Shown here one piece after another: positions 33,476-42,886 of a stretch of DNA of 64,000 nucleotides. How positions within the stretch are numbered: the stretch's first letter is position 1; each line of letters opens with the position of its first letter. Made by a program: the position numbers and the translations under genes. The notes beneath the pieces are model-generated. The model did no database searches, was not told the origin of the DNA, and worked only from the letters and a program-made list of their open reading frames with translations. Source of the DNA: Halosimplex litoreum (GTDB lineage Archaea > Halobacteriota > Halobacteria > Halobacteriales > Haloarculaceae); contig NZ_CP065856.1 of assembly GCF_016065055.1 (NCBI RefSeq), positions 1,797,836 to 1,861,835 on the forward strand, read 5' to 3'.

Positions 33476-33681
33476 CGGTTCAGGTCGCGGTCTCGACCCT
33501 CGAGAGCCGCCAGAGCCCGGACACCAGGAGAGTGGAAACCGAAACCGCGAGCAGCAGCCGGAGCCGTCCTCAGGACCGCGGCGTCGACGTTCGCGGGGCG
33601 ACCCGCTGCCAGTTCGCGATCACTGTGGCCCGAAACACGACGACGCCGGTGAAGTCAGTTGCGACGACCGACGACGGGTCC

Positions 33682-34233
33682 TCACTCCCGGTCGATACCG
33701 AGCGCGTCGAAGGCGCGGGAGGGGGTGCCGTCCATCCGACCGAGGAGGTCGACGACGCGCTCGCGGACCTGGGGGTCGACGGTGACGTGGACGACGCCCT
33801 CGCCCGGCTGGCCGTAGAGCACGCTCGCGCCGGCGGGCGCGGTGGCGATAGCGGGCAGGGCAGCGAGGTCCTCCTCGCCGTCGACCCGGACGAGCGTCCG
33901 CTCGTCGGCCGCGAGCCCGTCGGCGAGCGCGTCGAAGAGCGCGGCGGTGAGCGTCCCGGGCGGGTTCTCGATAGCGCGGACGCGGTCGAAGCGGTCGTCC
34001 TCGATCCCGTCGCTGACCTCGTCGTCGACGGCGGCGCGCTCGGTGCGCTCGTCGACGAACGCGAGGTCGGGGACGGCGCCGGCCCCGAGCGTGTGGTAGG
34101 TGACGATGTCGCCGACGGTGACGAGGGGGTCGCCGGCGGCGGCGAGCACGGCGGCCGTGTCGGTGGAGACGGGGCCGAAGGGGTCTTTGAGATCTGCACG
34201 GAGCGCGGACTGCAGTTCGAGGACGACGGTCAC
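33682..34233 (-). CDS. GTP-dependent dephospho-CoA kinase (DUF359 family)
   Basis: 183 residues. Family pattern: LRADLKDPFGPVST near the start, GDPLVTVGDIVTYHTLGAG with the conserved GD, then PDLAFVDERTERA and NPPGTL. The archaeal DUF359 enzyme phosphorylates the 3'-hydroxyl of dephospho-CoA with GTP, the last step of CoA synthesis. It is the last gene of the aIF2-gamma/PIN/rpoE1/spt4 series, one base past the spt4 stop, a layout conserved in euryarchaea, so co-expression with transcription and translation genes is likely. Confidence 0.88.
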   Translation of the reverse strand: MTVVLELQSALRADLKDPFGPVSTDTAAVLAAAGDPLVTVGDIVTYHTLGAGAVPDLAFVDERTERAAVDDEVSDGIEDDRFDRVRAIENPPGTLTAALFDALADGLAADERTLVRVDGEEDLAALPAIATAPAGASVLYGQPGEGVVHVTVDPQVRERVVDLLGRMDGTPSRAFDALGIDRE

Positions 34234-34234
34234 G

Positions 34235-34432
34235 TTAGCGGACCTTCAGCGCGTAGCGGCCGGGCTCGGTGACGCCCATCTCCTCGGCGATCTCCGAGCG
34301 GTCGGGGTGGGTGATGACGACGAAGCCCGCCCAGTCCTCCGTGAGCGACGAGGAGCCACAGGAGACGCAGGTCTCGGCCTCCTCGGAGTCTTGCACGCGG
34401 TGGCACTCGCGACAGACCAGTCGGTCGGCCAT
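34235..34432 (-). CDS. spt4: Transcription elongation factor Spt4 (RNA polymerase subunit E'')
   Basis: 65 residues. Zinc ribbon C-x2-C...C-x2-C: LVCRECHRV and ETCVSCGSSS. The conserved W-A-G-F/V-V-V-x-x-P stretch (DWAGFVVITHPDRS) is the Spt5-facing part. It pairs with Spt5 on the clamp of RNA polymerase to raise processivity. Its ATG overlaps the rpoE1 stop by one base, so it is translated with RpoE1. The Spt5 gene is not in the window. Confidence 0.95.
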   Translation of the reverse strand: MADRLVCRECHRVQDSEEAETCVSCGSSSLTEDWAGFVVITHPDRSEIAEEMGVTEPGRYALKVR

Positions 34433-35010
34433 CAGTCCTCACCCGCTTCCGTCGCCGGCTCGCGCTTCTGGCGCTCCTCTTCGAGCCAGCCGTGCTTGCC
34501 GAGGCCGACCTGTTTGGCGGTGAGGCCGATCTTCGAGTCCCGGGGGTTGCGCTCGTCGATGCTCTTGGTGACGATTCGCGCCCGGACGGCGTCGCCGACC
34601 CCCAGCGTCCGGTTGGAGTCCCGCGAGGAGAGCATCTGGCCCTCCTCGTCGTAGGCGAGATACTCGTCGGAGATCTGGGAGACGTGCAGCAGGCCGTCGA
34701 CGGGACCGATCCCGACGAACGCGCCGAAGTTGACGACCTCGACGACCTCGCCGTCGACGACCTCCTGCATCTGGGGATCGAAGGTCAGCGCGTCGAACTC
34801 GGCGGTGAAGTAGACGCCTTCCTGTCCGGGGACGACCGCTCCTTCACCGATGTCGTGGACGTCGATCACCGAGACGACCGATCCAACGTCTTCGTCCATC
34901 CGTCCCTCGAGCTTGTCCTGCAGGAGCCGTTTGACCAGCCCCGGCGTCACCTCGGCCAGGTGCGCCGGCGGCACTTCGACCGTGTCGCGGAGTGTAACCC
35001 GTTTGTACAT
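34432..35010 (-). CDS. rpoE: DNA-directed RNA polymerase subunit E' (Rpo7)
   Basis: 192 residues. N-terminal RNP-like tip domain (MYKRVTLRDTVEVPP...) followed by an S1/OB RNA-binding domain from about 80 (GEVVEVVNFGAFVGIGPVDGLLHVSQISDEY). The C-terminal 20 residues are charged and specific to halophiles. Rpo7 with Rpo4 forms the stalk of archaeal RNA polymerase, helps open promoters and guides nascent RNA. It starts one base after the PIN gene stop and overlaps spt4. Confidence 0.96.
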   Translation of the reverse strand: MYKRVTLRDTVEVPPAHLAEVTPGLVKRLLQDKLEGRMDEDVGSVVSVIDVHDIGEGAVVPGQEGVYFTAEFDALTFDPQMQEVVDGEVVEVVNFGAFVGIGPVDGLLHVSQISDEYLAYDEEGQMLSSRDSNRTLGVGDAVRARIVTKSIDERNPRDSKIGLTAKQVGLGKHGWLEEERQKREPATEAGED

Positions 35011-35011
35011 G

Positions 35012-35392
35012 TTATGGTTGAGTGACTGTGAGTTTGTTCTCGGCCCGTAAACTAACTACCGGAACACCGGCCTCGAGCAGCCGGCGCTTGAGCGGACCGT
35101 CGTTCGTGACCGCGTGCGAAACCGCTTCCCGCCCAGCGACCTCGACCACCGCGTCGTCGGCGTAGCCCTCCTCGTGACCGACCGACTCACAGCGGTCGGT
35201 CGCGAGGTCCAGCCCGACGCTGGCCGCGGTCGCCTCTTTGCCTCGCCCGTCGGCGAGCTTCGCGAGTTCGTCGCGGACCGCCTCGGGGACGAGCAGCGCC
35301 TCGTCCCCGAGCAGTCGCTCGAGCTCCTCGAACACGCGAACGTCGCATTCGACGGGCATCATCAGTGCGTTCGTGTCCATGACGACGCTCAT
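35012..35392 (-). CDS. PIN-domain RNase (Fcf1/Utp24-like)
   Basis: 126 residues. PIN fold with acidic residues at the expected places: DTNALM (D6), the E in PEAVRDEL, and DDAVVEVA with a second D in TNDGPLKRR. The motif [22 protein letters not shown] is typical of the Fcf1/Utp24 group that cleaves pre-18S rRNA in eukaryotes; in archaea this position between aIF2-gamma and rpoE1 is conserved and suggests 16S rRNA processing rather than a toxin. Its start codon overlaps the aIF2-gamma stop by four bases. Confidence 0.87.
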   Translation of the reverse strand: MSVVMDTNALMMPVECDVRVFEELERLLGDEALLVPEAVRDELAKLADGRGKEATAASVGLDLATDRCESVGHEEGYADDAVVEVAGREAVSHAVTNDGPLKRRLLEAGVPVVSLRAENKLTVTQP

Positions 35393-36621
35393 TCCCGCAG
35401 CGTGCCGATCCCGATGAGCCGCCAGCGGCCGCCAAGCCGTCGGTTGATGGCGATCTTGGCGCCCTCGCGAGCACAGACCGGGCGCTGGAGCGCGACCTCG
35501 GCCTCGCCGCCGCGAGCGCTGGTGACCGAGCCGACCGTCGTGGCCGTGCCGATGGTCATCATCAACGGCTCGCCCGTCGAGATCTCCTCGACCTCGCCGG
35601 CGTTCTCGCCGACGATGCGGTCGAGCAGATCGACGTCCATCGTGAACTGCTCGTGGGTCGGCGGCAGCGTCCCCGGCGGTCCCGCGACCTGCCCGGCGAG
35701 CGCGTCGCCTTTCGTGATCGAGGGGTCGAGCCCGGTGCCGACGCCCAGCAGGCCGCCGGGCGTGGCCGTCTCGACGGTGTCGCCGCCGGCCTGCAGCGAC
35801 CTGACGGTCGTCTCGACGGGCTGCCACTCGGACTGGCCGCCCTCGTCGACTTCGCGGCCGGGACGGAGTTCGATGTCGTCGTCGGCTTCGAGTTCGCCCT
35901 CGACGAGCGAGCCGCCGAGCACGCCACCCAGAAGCGAGTCCCAGGTCGTTCCCGGGCGGTTGATGTCGAAGCTGCGCGCGACGAGCATCTCCGCGTCGGC
36001 GTCGGGGTCCCGGTCCGGCGTCGGGATCTCCCGCTCGACGGCGTCGATGAGGAGATCCATGTTGACGCCTTGCCCGGCGCTGATCGGGACGATAGGTGCG
36101 TCCTCGGCGACGGTGCCCTCGACGAACTCCTGGATCTGCTCGTAGCTCTCGCGGGCCTGCTCGGCGTCGACCAGGTCGATCTTGTTCTGGGCGACGACGA
36201 TGTTGTCGATGCCGATGATGTCCAGCGCCATCAGGTGTTCCTCGGTCTGTGCCTGCGGGACGTCCTCGTTGGCGCTCACGACGAGCACCGCGCCGTCCAT
36301 GATCGCCGCGCCGGAGAGCATCGTCGCCATCAGCGTCTCGTGACCGGGCGCGTCGACGAACGAGACCGTGCGCAGTACGTCGGTCTCGGTGTCGTGGTCG
36401 CCACAGGTCTCCTCGACGGTGTAGGCGTCGGGCACCTCTCCCTCCGGACACTGCCGGAACGTCGCGTCGGCGTAGCCGAGGCGGATCGAGATCCCGCGTT
36501 TCATCTCCTCGGAGTGCTGGTCCGTCCATTCGCCCGACAGCGCTTGCACCAGCGTCGTCTTGCCGTGGTCGACGTGACCGACGAGTCCGATGTTCACCTC
36601 CGGTTGTGTGTTCGTCGTCAT
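35389..36621 (-). CDS. eif2g: Translation initiation factor aIF2 subunit gamma
   Basis: 410 residues. G domain with G1 [11 protein letters not shown]3 DAPGHE, and G4 NKID; then two beta-barrel domains. The zinc knuckle expected between G2 and G3 is reduced: only two cysteines ([24 protein letters not shown]) of the usual four. As the core of heterotrimeric aIF2 it carries Met-tRNAi to the 30S subunit with GTP. A TATA-like TTTATCA on the minus strand lies about 40 bases upstream. First gene of the five-gene cluster to the DUF359 kinase. Confidence 0.96.
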   Translation of the reverse strand: MTTNTQPEVNIGLVGHVDHGKTTLVQALSGEWTDQHSEEMKRGISIRLGYADATFRQCPEGEVPDAYTVEETCGDHDTETDVLRTVSFVDAPGHETLMATMLSGAAIMDGAVLVVSANEDVPQAQTEEHLMALDIIGIDNIVVAQNKIDLVDAEQARESYEQIQEFVEGTVAEDAPIVPISAGQGVNMDLLIDAVEREIPTPDRDPDADAEMLVARSFDINRPGTTWDSLLGGVLGGSLVEGELEADDDIELRPGREVDEGGQSEWQPVETTVRSLQAGGDTVETATPGGLLGVGTGLDPSITKGDALAGQVAGPPGTLPPTHEQFTMDVDLLDRIVGENAGEVEEISTGEPLMMTIGTATTVGSVTSARGGEAEVALQRPVCAREGAKIAINRRLGGRWRLIGIGTLRE

Positions 36622-36728
36622 CTCGAGAGTAATCTTGCCGAATCTTCGCCCTCTGCGACTGATAAACCTACTGTTCCGTGGCGGGACTACCCCGGCACCG
36701 AGTCCCGGCCGGCGACGGTGCCGGGGGC

Positions 36729-37094
36729 TCAGCCGTCGAGCGCGCCCTCGACGGCGTCGGCGAGGTCGTCGAACCCGCCCGCCGAGGCGCCCTTCCGGAC
36801 GTACTGCGCGCCCCGCTCGCGGGCTCGCTCGGCGAGCGCGTCTTCCTCGGCACCGGAAAACAGCACCAGTTCCACCTCCGGGTGGGCCGCGTCGAGGGCG
36901 TCGAGCAGCGCCAGTCCGTCCATGCCGGGCATCTCGTAGTCGCTCACCACGCAGTCGACCGAGTCGTCGACCCGAGCGAGCGCGTCGTCCGCGTCGGTCG
37001 CCGTTCGGACCGAGACGTCGTCGAGCCGACCCAGGTATGCGCCCGCCAGCGCCGTCAGGTCCGGGTCGTCGTCGACGACCAGCACCGTCCGCAT
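36729..37094 (-). CDS. Stand-alone response regulator receiver protein
   Basis: 121 residues from the ATG giving [13 protein letters not shown]. Receiver hallmarks are complete: acidic pocket VVDDDP, phospho-acceptor D in [13 protein letters not shown], conserved S in VLFSGA and K in YVRKGA. There is no output domain, so it would act by protein contact, as in CheY-like relays common in haloarchaea. It could serve soluble kinases such as the tandem pair at 24264-28268, but no linkage supports that. No gene is close on the same strand. Confidence 0.88.
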   Translation of the reverse strand: MRTVLVVDDDPDLTALAGAYLGRLDDVSVRTATDADDALARVDDSVDCVVSDYEMPGMDGLALLDALDAAHPEVELVLFSGAEEDALAERARERGAQYVRKGASAGGFDDLADAVEGALDG

Positions 37095-37288
37095 CTCACA
37101 GCGCCCCGTCGACCGGTGGAGGGGACCCGAGTCACGCGATGCACACATCAAATCGAGATTGTTTTCGATCCGTGTTAATGACCGACGAGCGTTTTCTGTC
37201 ACTGAAACTGCCGTCCGACGAGTGACAGTTAGACTACAAAAACCGGCTTCAGCGAACCGTTTAGGGGGTCGGCGCCGATCGGTGTGAT

Positions 37289-38188
37289 ATGAGCAGAGCC
37301 AGCGACGAGGCCGGCGAGGAGAGCGATGCCGCCGAGGTCGATCCGGCGGAAGCGTTCGGCGTCGTCGCCAACGAGACCCGTCTGGACATCCTCGAGGCGC
37401 TGTGGCGCGCCGAGGACCGGCCCGTGAGCTTCTCGGCGCTGCACGACGACGTGGCGATGCGCGACAGCGCCCAGTTCAACTACCACCTCCAGCAGCTCAC
37501 CGACCAGTTCGTCGTCAAGACCGAGGCGGGCTACGACCTGCGCCACGCCGGCGCGCAGGTCGTCCGCGCGGTCCGCGCGGGCACGTTCACCCGCCAGCCC
37601 GACGTCGACCCCTTCGAAGTGGAGGGCGCCTGCACCCGCTGTGGCGGCGGGCTACAAGCCCGCTACGCCGACGAGCAGTTCCGCATCGACTGCGTCGACT
37701 GCGGCAAGTCCCACGGCGAGTACGAGTTCCCGCCCGGCGGGCTCGTCGACCGCACGAACGAGGAGGTCGCGACCGCCTTCGACGAGCGCGTCCGGCACCT
37801 CCACTGCCTGGCGGCCGACGGCGTCTGCCCGTCCTGCGCCGGCCGCATCCACACCGAGATCGTCCGCGGCGGCGACTGCTGTCTCGACGTCGCCCTGCGC
37901 GCCGAACACGTCTGCGAACGCTGTCGTAACGAACTCTGCTCGCCCGTCGGCCTCGTCCTGCTCGACGAGTCCGTCGTCTCGGCGTTCTACGACGACCACG
38001 GCATCGACCTGTCCGACCGGCGCTACTGGACGCTCCCGTGGTGCGTCGACGACGAGTACACCACCGTCGACGCCGTCGACCCCTGGCGGGTCACCGTCGA
38101 GATCCCGCTGGCCGACGACCGCCTGACCGTCACGCTCGACGGCGACCTCGACGTGGTCGACAGCGAGTGTCACTCCTGCGAGGGCTGA
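37289..38188 (+). CDS. ArsR-type winged-helix regulator with C-terminal zinc ribbons
   Basis: 299 residues. Winged helix at about 20-90: AEAFGVVANETRLDILEALW, then the recognition region FNYHLQQLTDQFVV and the wing EAGYDLRHAG. The C-terminal 190 residues contain several CxxC pairs (GACTRCGGG, DCVDCGKS, GVCPSCAG, HVCERCRNELC, ECHSCEG) forming two or three zinc sites. This architecture is a common haloarchaeal regulator family of unknown ligand. The zinc part may sense metal or redox state or bind a partner. Two AT-richer stretches in the 194-base divergent gap with the receiver gene hold the promoters. Confidence 0.82.
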   Translation: MSRASDEAGEESDAAEVDPAEAFGVVANETRLDILEALWRAEDRPVSFSALHDDVAMRDSAQFNYHLQQLTDQFVVKTEAGYDLRHAGAQVVRAVRAGTFTRQPDVDPFEVEGACTRCGGGLQARYADEQFRIDCVDCGKSHGEYEFPPGGLVDRTNEEVATAFDERVRHLHCLAADGVCPSCAGRIHTEIVRGGDCCLDVALRAEHVCERCRNELCSPVGLVLLDESVVSAFYDDHGIDLSDRRYWTLPWCVDDEYTTVDAVDPWRVTVEIPLADDRLTVTLDGDLDVVDSECHSCEG

Positions 38189-38342
38189 ATCAGCGTCGGC
38201 TCCCGCCGGCCGTCGCTCGCTCGTCCGTCCGCAGTACCCGGGTTTTCCCGGACGGATGTCGGCGGCCTGGTACTCAGTTGACGGCCGGTAGTGGCGAGTA
38301 GACTGCCGCTCGCTCGCCGGTCGGTCGTGAAGTGTCGAAAGG

Positions 38343-38349
38343 ATTATTT
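38343..38349 (+). promoter_or_regulatory. TATA element of the large pilin-anchored gene
   Basis: ATTATTT about 35 bases before the ATG at 38382. Initiation near 38370 would exclude the ATG at 38358 and favour 38382. Confidence 0.45.
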
Positions 38350-38381
38350 CGGCGTGGATGCACGTTACGTTGACTAAACTC

Positions 38382-40559
38382 ATGCGTAGGGGTATCCGTC
38401 GGGACGAGGGGTCGCGGTCGGTCAGGGGACAATCGAACGTCATCGCGGTGGTGTTGCTCGCGGGGCTGGTCCTCGCGGGCGCGACGGTGGTGGTGGTGGC
38501 GGGGTCGACGGCGATCGATCAAGCTCAGGGCGAGTCGTCGTTCGCGACCGCCGAGCAGTCGATGCGGTCGCTCGGTGCGGAGATCGATCAGGTCTCCCAG
38601 GGTGAACGATCGGCGAGCGTCCGACTCGACGGGCTGCGATCAGGTGACGCGAAGGTCGAGCGTTCGGCGGGCAAGATGACGGTCACGATCGTCCACAAGA
38701 GCTCCGGTAAGACGAGTTCGCACACGGTACCGCTCGGTCGTATCCAGTATCAAAAGGACCAGCAGATGCTGACGTATCAGGGCGGCGGCCTGTTCGAACG
38801 CACCGGGAACGGGTCGACCGTCGTCTCGTCGCCGGAAGTGAGCTATCGACCGGACTCCGAAGGTGGGACGTTGACGATTCCGCTCGTCACCGTCACGGGC
38901 AAATCGGTCGACGACAAGGTGACAGTGGAACGGACGGGCTTCGAAGAGATACTCCCGAAGCTCGACGGGAACCCGGACACCTCATCTGACGACTCGGTGA
39001 ATCCGCTCGAACGCGGGACCGAACTCCGGGTTACCGTCCAGAGCGAGGTCTATCAGGCGTGGGGATCCGTGTTCGAACAGCGGATCGGGACTGATGTCGA
39101 TTACGACCCGAGCACCGAACGCGTCTCGTTTACCCTCGACGGCCCGCCGACTCGGGGACCGCCGATCACGCGGGCGGCGTTCTCCCCCCGTGGGACTGGC
39201 ACGCACATCGGCAAGTTTGCGGGCACGACCTGTTACAGACCGACCGGCGGTAGTAGCTGTACAGCCGCCGACGTGTATCTGAAATCCGCCAACGACGGGT
39301 TCGCCAACTGTTTCACCATCGAAGGTGACCTGGTCGTCGAGCGGCTCCCGGATAGCGGGAGTCTGTACGGCTCACCCGGTTGTGGCGGCGCGGTCATCGA
39401 AGGCCAGTCGTTCTTTGGTGAACGCCTCTCGAGGAGTTCGGCGTACGAGATCAAAGGGGACGTGACCTTCGAGGGCTACACTAACATTCGCGACAGAGTC
39501 GAGTTGCTGGAAGCCGGCGGCGGCGTCCACTTCAAAGACGACGTCCGGATTGACGGCAAAGTGAAGAAGATGCGCGGGGTCACCGTCGATGGGTCGTTGT
39601 ACTTCGATCAGGGCTCGAGCAGCAACGAGCTGAAAATCGGTGATGGAACCGTGATCAAAGGCGACCTCGTCGCCCACGGCCGTATCAAGGTGAGCGATAC
39701 CGTAGAGGTCCACGGAGAAATTTACACGACCAACAGAAAGATAACCGAATCGGGAGGGGGTGATGGTCTGGTAGACGAGACCGGGAACTCGAAGCCGTCG
39801 TCGGAGATTCACAAGAGCCACCCGTTGTCGCAGGTCAGGGGGGAGATGCGGAGGGATCTTACGCACATGATCACGTCCGATAGACCCGGGAGAGTCGACA
39901 TGTCCGCGAAAGAGCCCGCGACCGGTGATCCCGCGCCCGACCTCACCGGCGCGACGCTCGACTGCGACGCCGACGGAACGGCCGAGACGTGTCGACTCGG
40001 CGCCGGGACGTACAAACTCGATCACCTGATCCTAGGGCACGGCGACGAACTCGAACTCGACACCAGCGGCGGCAGCATCAAGATCTACGTCGAGGGCGGC
40101 GTCGAAGTCCCGAAGAACGCACATATTCAGGTGCTCGGGAACAACCCGAATCAGGTCGAGGTGTACGTCGAGGGACAGGGAGCCGGTAGTGACACGTTCC
40201 ACATGTACAGCGGATCGGGTGCCGGTGGGAAGGTGACGACCCCACAGGACAAGGCGTCGAAGTTCTGGGTCTACATGGATCCGAGCGACGAAGTACGGCT
40301 CAAACAGGACACCTCGTTCACCGGTGTCATCTACGGGCCCGGTAACGCGCCGGACGGAGACGGCGTAGATATCTACCTCGACAAGCAGTCGACGGTCAAG
40401 GGCGCGGTCGTCGGGAATTTCGAGAAGTTCACGAACTTGGCAACCGTCAAGTACGACGCCACGCTACAGAACAAATACGCGCTCGCGGCCGGTGGGGCCG
40501 CGCGGGGGCAAGTGGCGTACCTCCGGACCTCCGCCCGCGTCGTCTCCGTGGACAGCTGA
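38382..40559 (+). CDS. Large surface protein with prepilin-like N-terminus and beta-solenoid C-terminal region
   Basis: 725 residues from ATG 38382 (38358 adds 8). The start is basic (MRRGIRRDEGSRS), then VRGQSNVIAVVLLAGLVLAGATVVVVAG: an R-G-Q motif followed directly by one long hydrophobic helix, as in archaeal prepilins cut by PibD/PilD-type peptidases. The middle (about 60-270) is beta-rich with Ser/Thr/Gly. From about 300 on, short repeating strands (GDLVVERL, KGDVTFEGY, DDVRIDGKV, VDGSLYFD, KGDLVAHGRIKV) look like a bactofilin-type right-handed solenoid, and the last 200 residues resemble the domain found in PilX-like proteins (FTGVIYGPGNA, VKGAVVGNFEKF). It likely sits outside the cell on a pilin-type anchor. 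Convergent with the five-gene pilin-like operon. Confidence 0.78.
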   Translation: MRRGIRRDEGSRSVRGQSNVIAVVLLAGLVLAGATVVVVAGSTAIDQAQGESSFATAEQSMRSLGAEIDQVSQGERSASVRLDGLRSGDAKVERSAGKMTVTIVHKSSGKTSSHTVPLGRIQYQKDQQMLTYQGGGLFERTGNGSTVVSSPEVSYRPDSEGGTLTIPLVTVTGKSVDDKVTVERTGFEEILPKLDGNPDTSSDDSVNPLERGTELRVTVQSEVYQAWGSVFEQRIGTDVDYDPSTERVSFTLDGPPTRGPPITRAAFSPRGTGTHIGKFAGTTCYRPTGGSSCTAADVYLKSANDGFANCFTIEGDLVVERLPDSGSLYGSPGCGGAVIEGQSFFGERLSRSSAYEIKGDVTFEGYTNIRDRVELLEAGGGVHFKDDVRIDGKVKKMRGVTVDGSLYFDQGSSSNELKIGDGTVIKGDLVAHGRIKVSDTVEVHGEIYTTNRKITESGGGDGLVDETGNSKPSSEIHKSHPLSQVRGEMRRDLTHMITSDRPGRVDMSAKEPATGDPAPDLTGATLDCDADGTAETCRLGAGTYKLDHLILGHGDELELDTSGGSIKIYVEGGVEVPKNAHIQVLGNNPNQVEVYVEGQGAGSDTFHMYSGSGAGGKVTTPQDKASKFWVYMDPSDEVRLKQDTSFTGVIYGPGNAPDGDGVDIYLDKQSTVKGAVVGNFEKFTNLATVKYDATLQNKYALAAGGAARGQVAYLRTSARVVSVDS

Positions 40560-40645
40560 ACGCGTTCGTTCCTTCTCGTCTCGTGCGGAAGCGCTGTCGG
40601 GACTTGTCTCCAGGAGACAGCGGTGGGCAACAGTGTAACTCCGAC

Positions 40646-41449
40646 CTACCGCAGTTCGTAGGCGATCTCCGCGTGTGATATCACGACTCGATCGGTCTCG
40701 ACGATGCAGGTCACGTGGCCCGACTCCGGCCGGCGACACGCTGGGTCGCCGGCGTACGGGACACCCGATGGGCGAGTCAAACCGCCGACGGTCTCGTTGA
40801 GTTGCCGTTCCCACGCGTCTATCCGGTCCGGAACGGACTGGACGGTAACGTTGAGGTGGACGCGCTGGGCCACGGGTCCGCGACTGAGTGAGATCGACTC
40901 CGCGGTCGTCTGGTTCAGTACAGAGTGGACCCGATGGGTGCCACCGCCGACGCTCTGGCTGGTCGCGTTCGTCTCCACGACGGGGACGACAGCCCGTCGA
41001 TCAGATATTTTCAGCAGGGGGTCGTTCACCGCAACCGAGCCCCGGGACTGGTCGCGGACGACGAGCGTGTTCTCGTAGGCGATCGTGGTGTCTTCGACTC
41101 TGTAGACGAGTGGGTCGAGTTCGCGGTCGATCTCGACCGTTTCGCTCCCTCGTGTGGCGGTAACGTTGACGATCGCCGGCGGTCCGGTCTCGAGCGTGGC
41201 CGCTTCGAGCGTTAGCTCGGTGTTGCGTACCGTCCCCGTCCCGTAGTACAGCTCCTCGATGTCGGCCGCAACCGACTCCATGGCGAACTCGCCGTTGGCG
41301 GCGACGGTCGACGACTGGACCTGGTCGAGGGCCGAGACGCCGAAGGTCACGATGCCACCGACGGCGAGGACGACCGCGGAGAACACCAAGACGTAGCCGA
41401 TGAGCTCACTCTGTGCTCGCCTCTCTCGACGCCGGCATGACTCACGCAC
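40646..41449 (-). CDS. Pilin-like protein 5 of the minus-strand operon
   Basis: 267 residues. Basic start RRRERRAQSELIGYVLVFSA: R-A-Q-S then a 25-residue hydrophobic helix, the prepilin pattern. The mature part is beta-rich with about ten N-x-S/T sequons and a pair of Cys (PACRRPESGHVTC) near the C-terminus. It resembles haloarchaeal DUF7289-type proteins (family number from memory, not checked). Overlaps the previous gene by eight bases. It is the last gene of the operon. Confidence 0.78.
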   Translation of the reverse strand: MRESCRRRERRAQSELIGYVLVFSAVVLAVGGIVTFGVSALDQVQSSTVAANGEFAMESVAADIEELYYGTGTVRNTELTLEAATLETGPPAIVNVTATRGSETVEIDRELDPLVYRVEDTTIAYENTLVVRDQSRGSVAVNDPLLKISDRRAVVPVVETNATSQSVGGGTHRVHSVLNQTTAESISLSRGPVAQRVHLNVTVQSVPDRIDAWERQLNETVGGLTRPSGVPYAGDPACRRPESGHVTCIVETDRVVISHAEIAYELR

Positions 41450-41903
41450 TGCGGATCACCACCTCGGCGGTGGCGTCGACGTACGCCACTCGAACCGTTC
41501 CGCCGTTTACCCGTGTTGGACGTACGTCGGTGTCGGCCGCACGCACGGGAACGCTCACGTTCACGTCGGTGTCGACGGCGTCGAGGTAGATCGTGTACCG
41601 ACCATCGCCCGGCGAGTCGGGAGCGACGGCTACTTGATACTGTGATCCAGCGATCCGCTCCGGAAACTGTCGGGTCACGACTGCCGTCTCCGGTACCGCT
41701 TCGGTCTCGTTGAACCGGTCGACGGTCATGACCGTTCCCGCCAGTTGCTGGCCGACGACCTCCAGCTGCTGGCGGATGGTATCCTCTCGCTGGTCCTCGA
41801 TGAGCGACTCCGTGCCGAGGATCAGCCCAGTGGTCAACAGCAACGCCAACGAGACGATGAGAACGTACGAGACTGCCGTCGAGACTGCACGGTCGTCCAT
41901 CAT
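41442..41903 (-). CDS. Pilin-like protein 4 of the minus-strand operon
   Basis: 153 residues. MMDDRAVSTAVSYVLIVSLALLLTTGLILG: a short D-R-A-V-S leader then one long hydrophobic helix containing SYVLIVSLAL, followed by a coiled region (EDQREDTIRQQLEVVGQQLAG) and a small beta domain ending VEVVIRSA. This is the size and shape of a minor pilin. It overlaps the upstream gene by four bases (ATGA) and the downstream gene by eight, so it is translated in series with them. Confidence 0.78.
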   Translation of the reverse strand: MMDDRAVSTAVSYVLIVSLALLLTTGLILGTESLIEDQREDTIRQQLEVVGQQLAGTVMTVDRFNETEAVPETAVVTRQFPERIAGSQYQVAVAPDSPGDGRYTIYLDAVDTDVNVSVPVRAADTDVRPTRVNGGTVRVAYVDATAEVVIRSA

Positions 41904-42886
41904 GCGATCTCCCTGTGTGCGATGTCGACGTTCGTCTCGTAGGACACAGTCCCGGAGTGGTACCTGTATCTGACGCGGGCGCCGTAGAGGACGCCGTCCG
42001 TCTGCGCGTCGATGCTACCGACACTGAACGTCGTCACGTCCGCGTCGGACGGGGGCTTGCTGACGATCATCCAGTACTTGCCACTGGCTCGCTGTCCCCG
42101 CGTGATGTTGATGTCGTACCTGTGCCGACCCGGGTCGATCGGCGCCAACGCTGTGCAAGGATTTCCGGCGGCAGTGCCCGCGTCAAGGTTGACGTAGAGA
42201 TCCTGGCCTGCGACGTTCGGATCGGGCCGAGTACACGTCCGCTCGATCCCCTCGGGACTCCGTGATCTGATCACGAGCTCGATCGGGGACGTGTTGCTTC
42301 GGTGGAGTGTCACACTCCAGTTCCCCCCAGCGGACGCAGGGGTATCGAAACTGATGTTGATCGCATTCTGTGGATTTCTCGCCCGAATGTCGGTAATTTG
42401 GAACGTCGCGTTCCGAAGCTCGGTGTTCTCGGCGACGATCCAGTCTTTCGTGCTTGGCCCGACCCCGCCCGGGTTACTCAGCTCCGCGCTCTGCCCCTGT
42501 TTTATATGCGTCCCCTCGATGAACCCCGCACCGCTCGCGTCCATGGTCACGTTGACCAGTCGACCTTGCCGGGAGTAATGTCCCGCCGTCTCGTTCCCTA
42601 CCGGAGCGACGACCGCCTCGAACGGTGCTCGCCGACTCCCGCGTGGATTGGTTTCGTAGACGTGCTCGAAATGCCGGGTCAGGTCGGCTTGGACGGCCTC
42701 CCGGACCGACACCGCGTCGGCACCACGGACGACCTCGTTCTCCTGATTCACGAGCGCGGTGGTGTAGCTGCTCGACGTGAAGACGATCGTCAACCCGATG
42801 AGCGCGACGGCGAGGATGAACGCGCCCGCGAGCAGCAGTTGCGCCCGGCGGTCGCGCCGTGTATCGCTGAAGGCTATCCCTGCCAT
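41900..42886 (-). CDS. Pilin-like protein 3 of the minus-strand operon
   Basis: 328 residues, the largest in the operon. The N-terminus SDTRRDRRAQLLLAGAFILAVALIGL is again basic-R-A-Q-hydrophobic. The extracellular part is beta-rich with about ten sequons (for example NVTMDASG, NISFDTP, NWSVTL, NITRGQ) and a Cys pair (RTCTRPD and NPCTAL) that could form a disulfide outside the cell. Overlaps the upstream gene by 13 bases and the downstream gene by four. The length suggests a tip or adhesin-like subunit rather than the main pilin; that is inference. Confidence 0.77.
   Translation of the reverse strand: MAGIAFSDTRRDRRAQLLLAGAFILAVALIGLTIVFTSSSYTTALVNQENEVVRGADAVSVREAVQADLTRHFEHVYETNPRGSRRAPFEAVVAPVGNETAGHYSRQGRLVNVTMDASGAGFIEGTHIKQGQSAELSNPGGVGPSTKDWIVAENTELRNATFQITDIRARNPQNAINISFDTPASAGGNWSVTLHRSNTSPIELVIRSRSPEGIERTCTRPDPNVAGQDLYVNLDAGTAAGNPCTALAPIDPGRHRYDINITRGQRASGKYWMIVSKPPSDADVTTFSVGSIDAQTDGVLYGARVRYRYHSGTVSYETNVDIAHREIA

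Noticed and set aside
33476..33681. Possible small gene between the histidine phosphatase and DUF359 genes
   Set aside because: About 200 bases between convergent genes; only basic short frames overlapping DUF359 in reverse.
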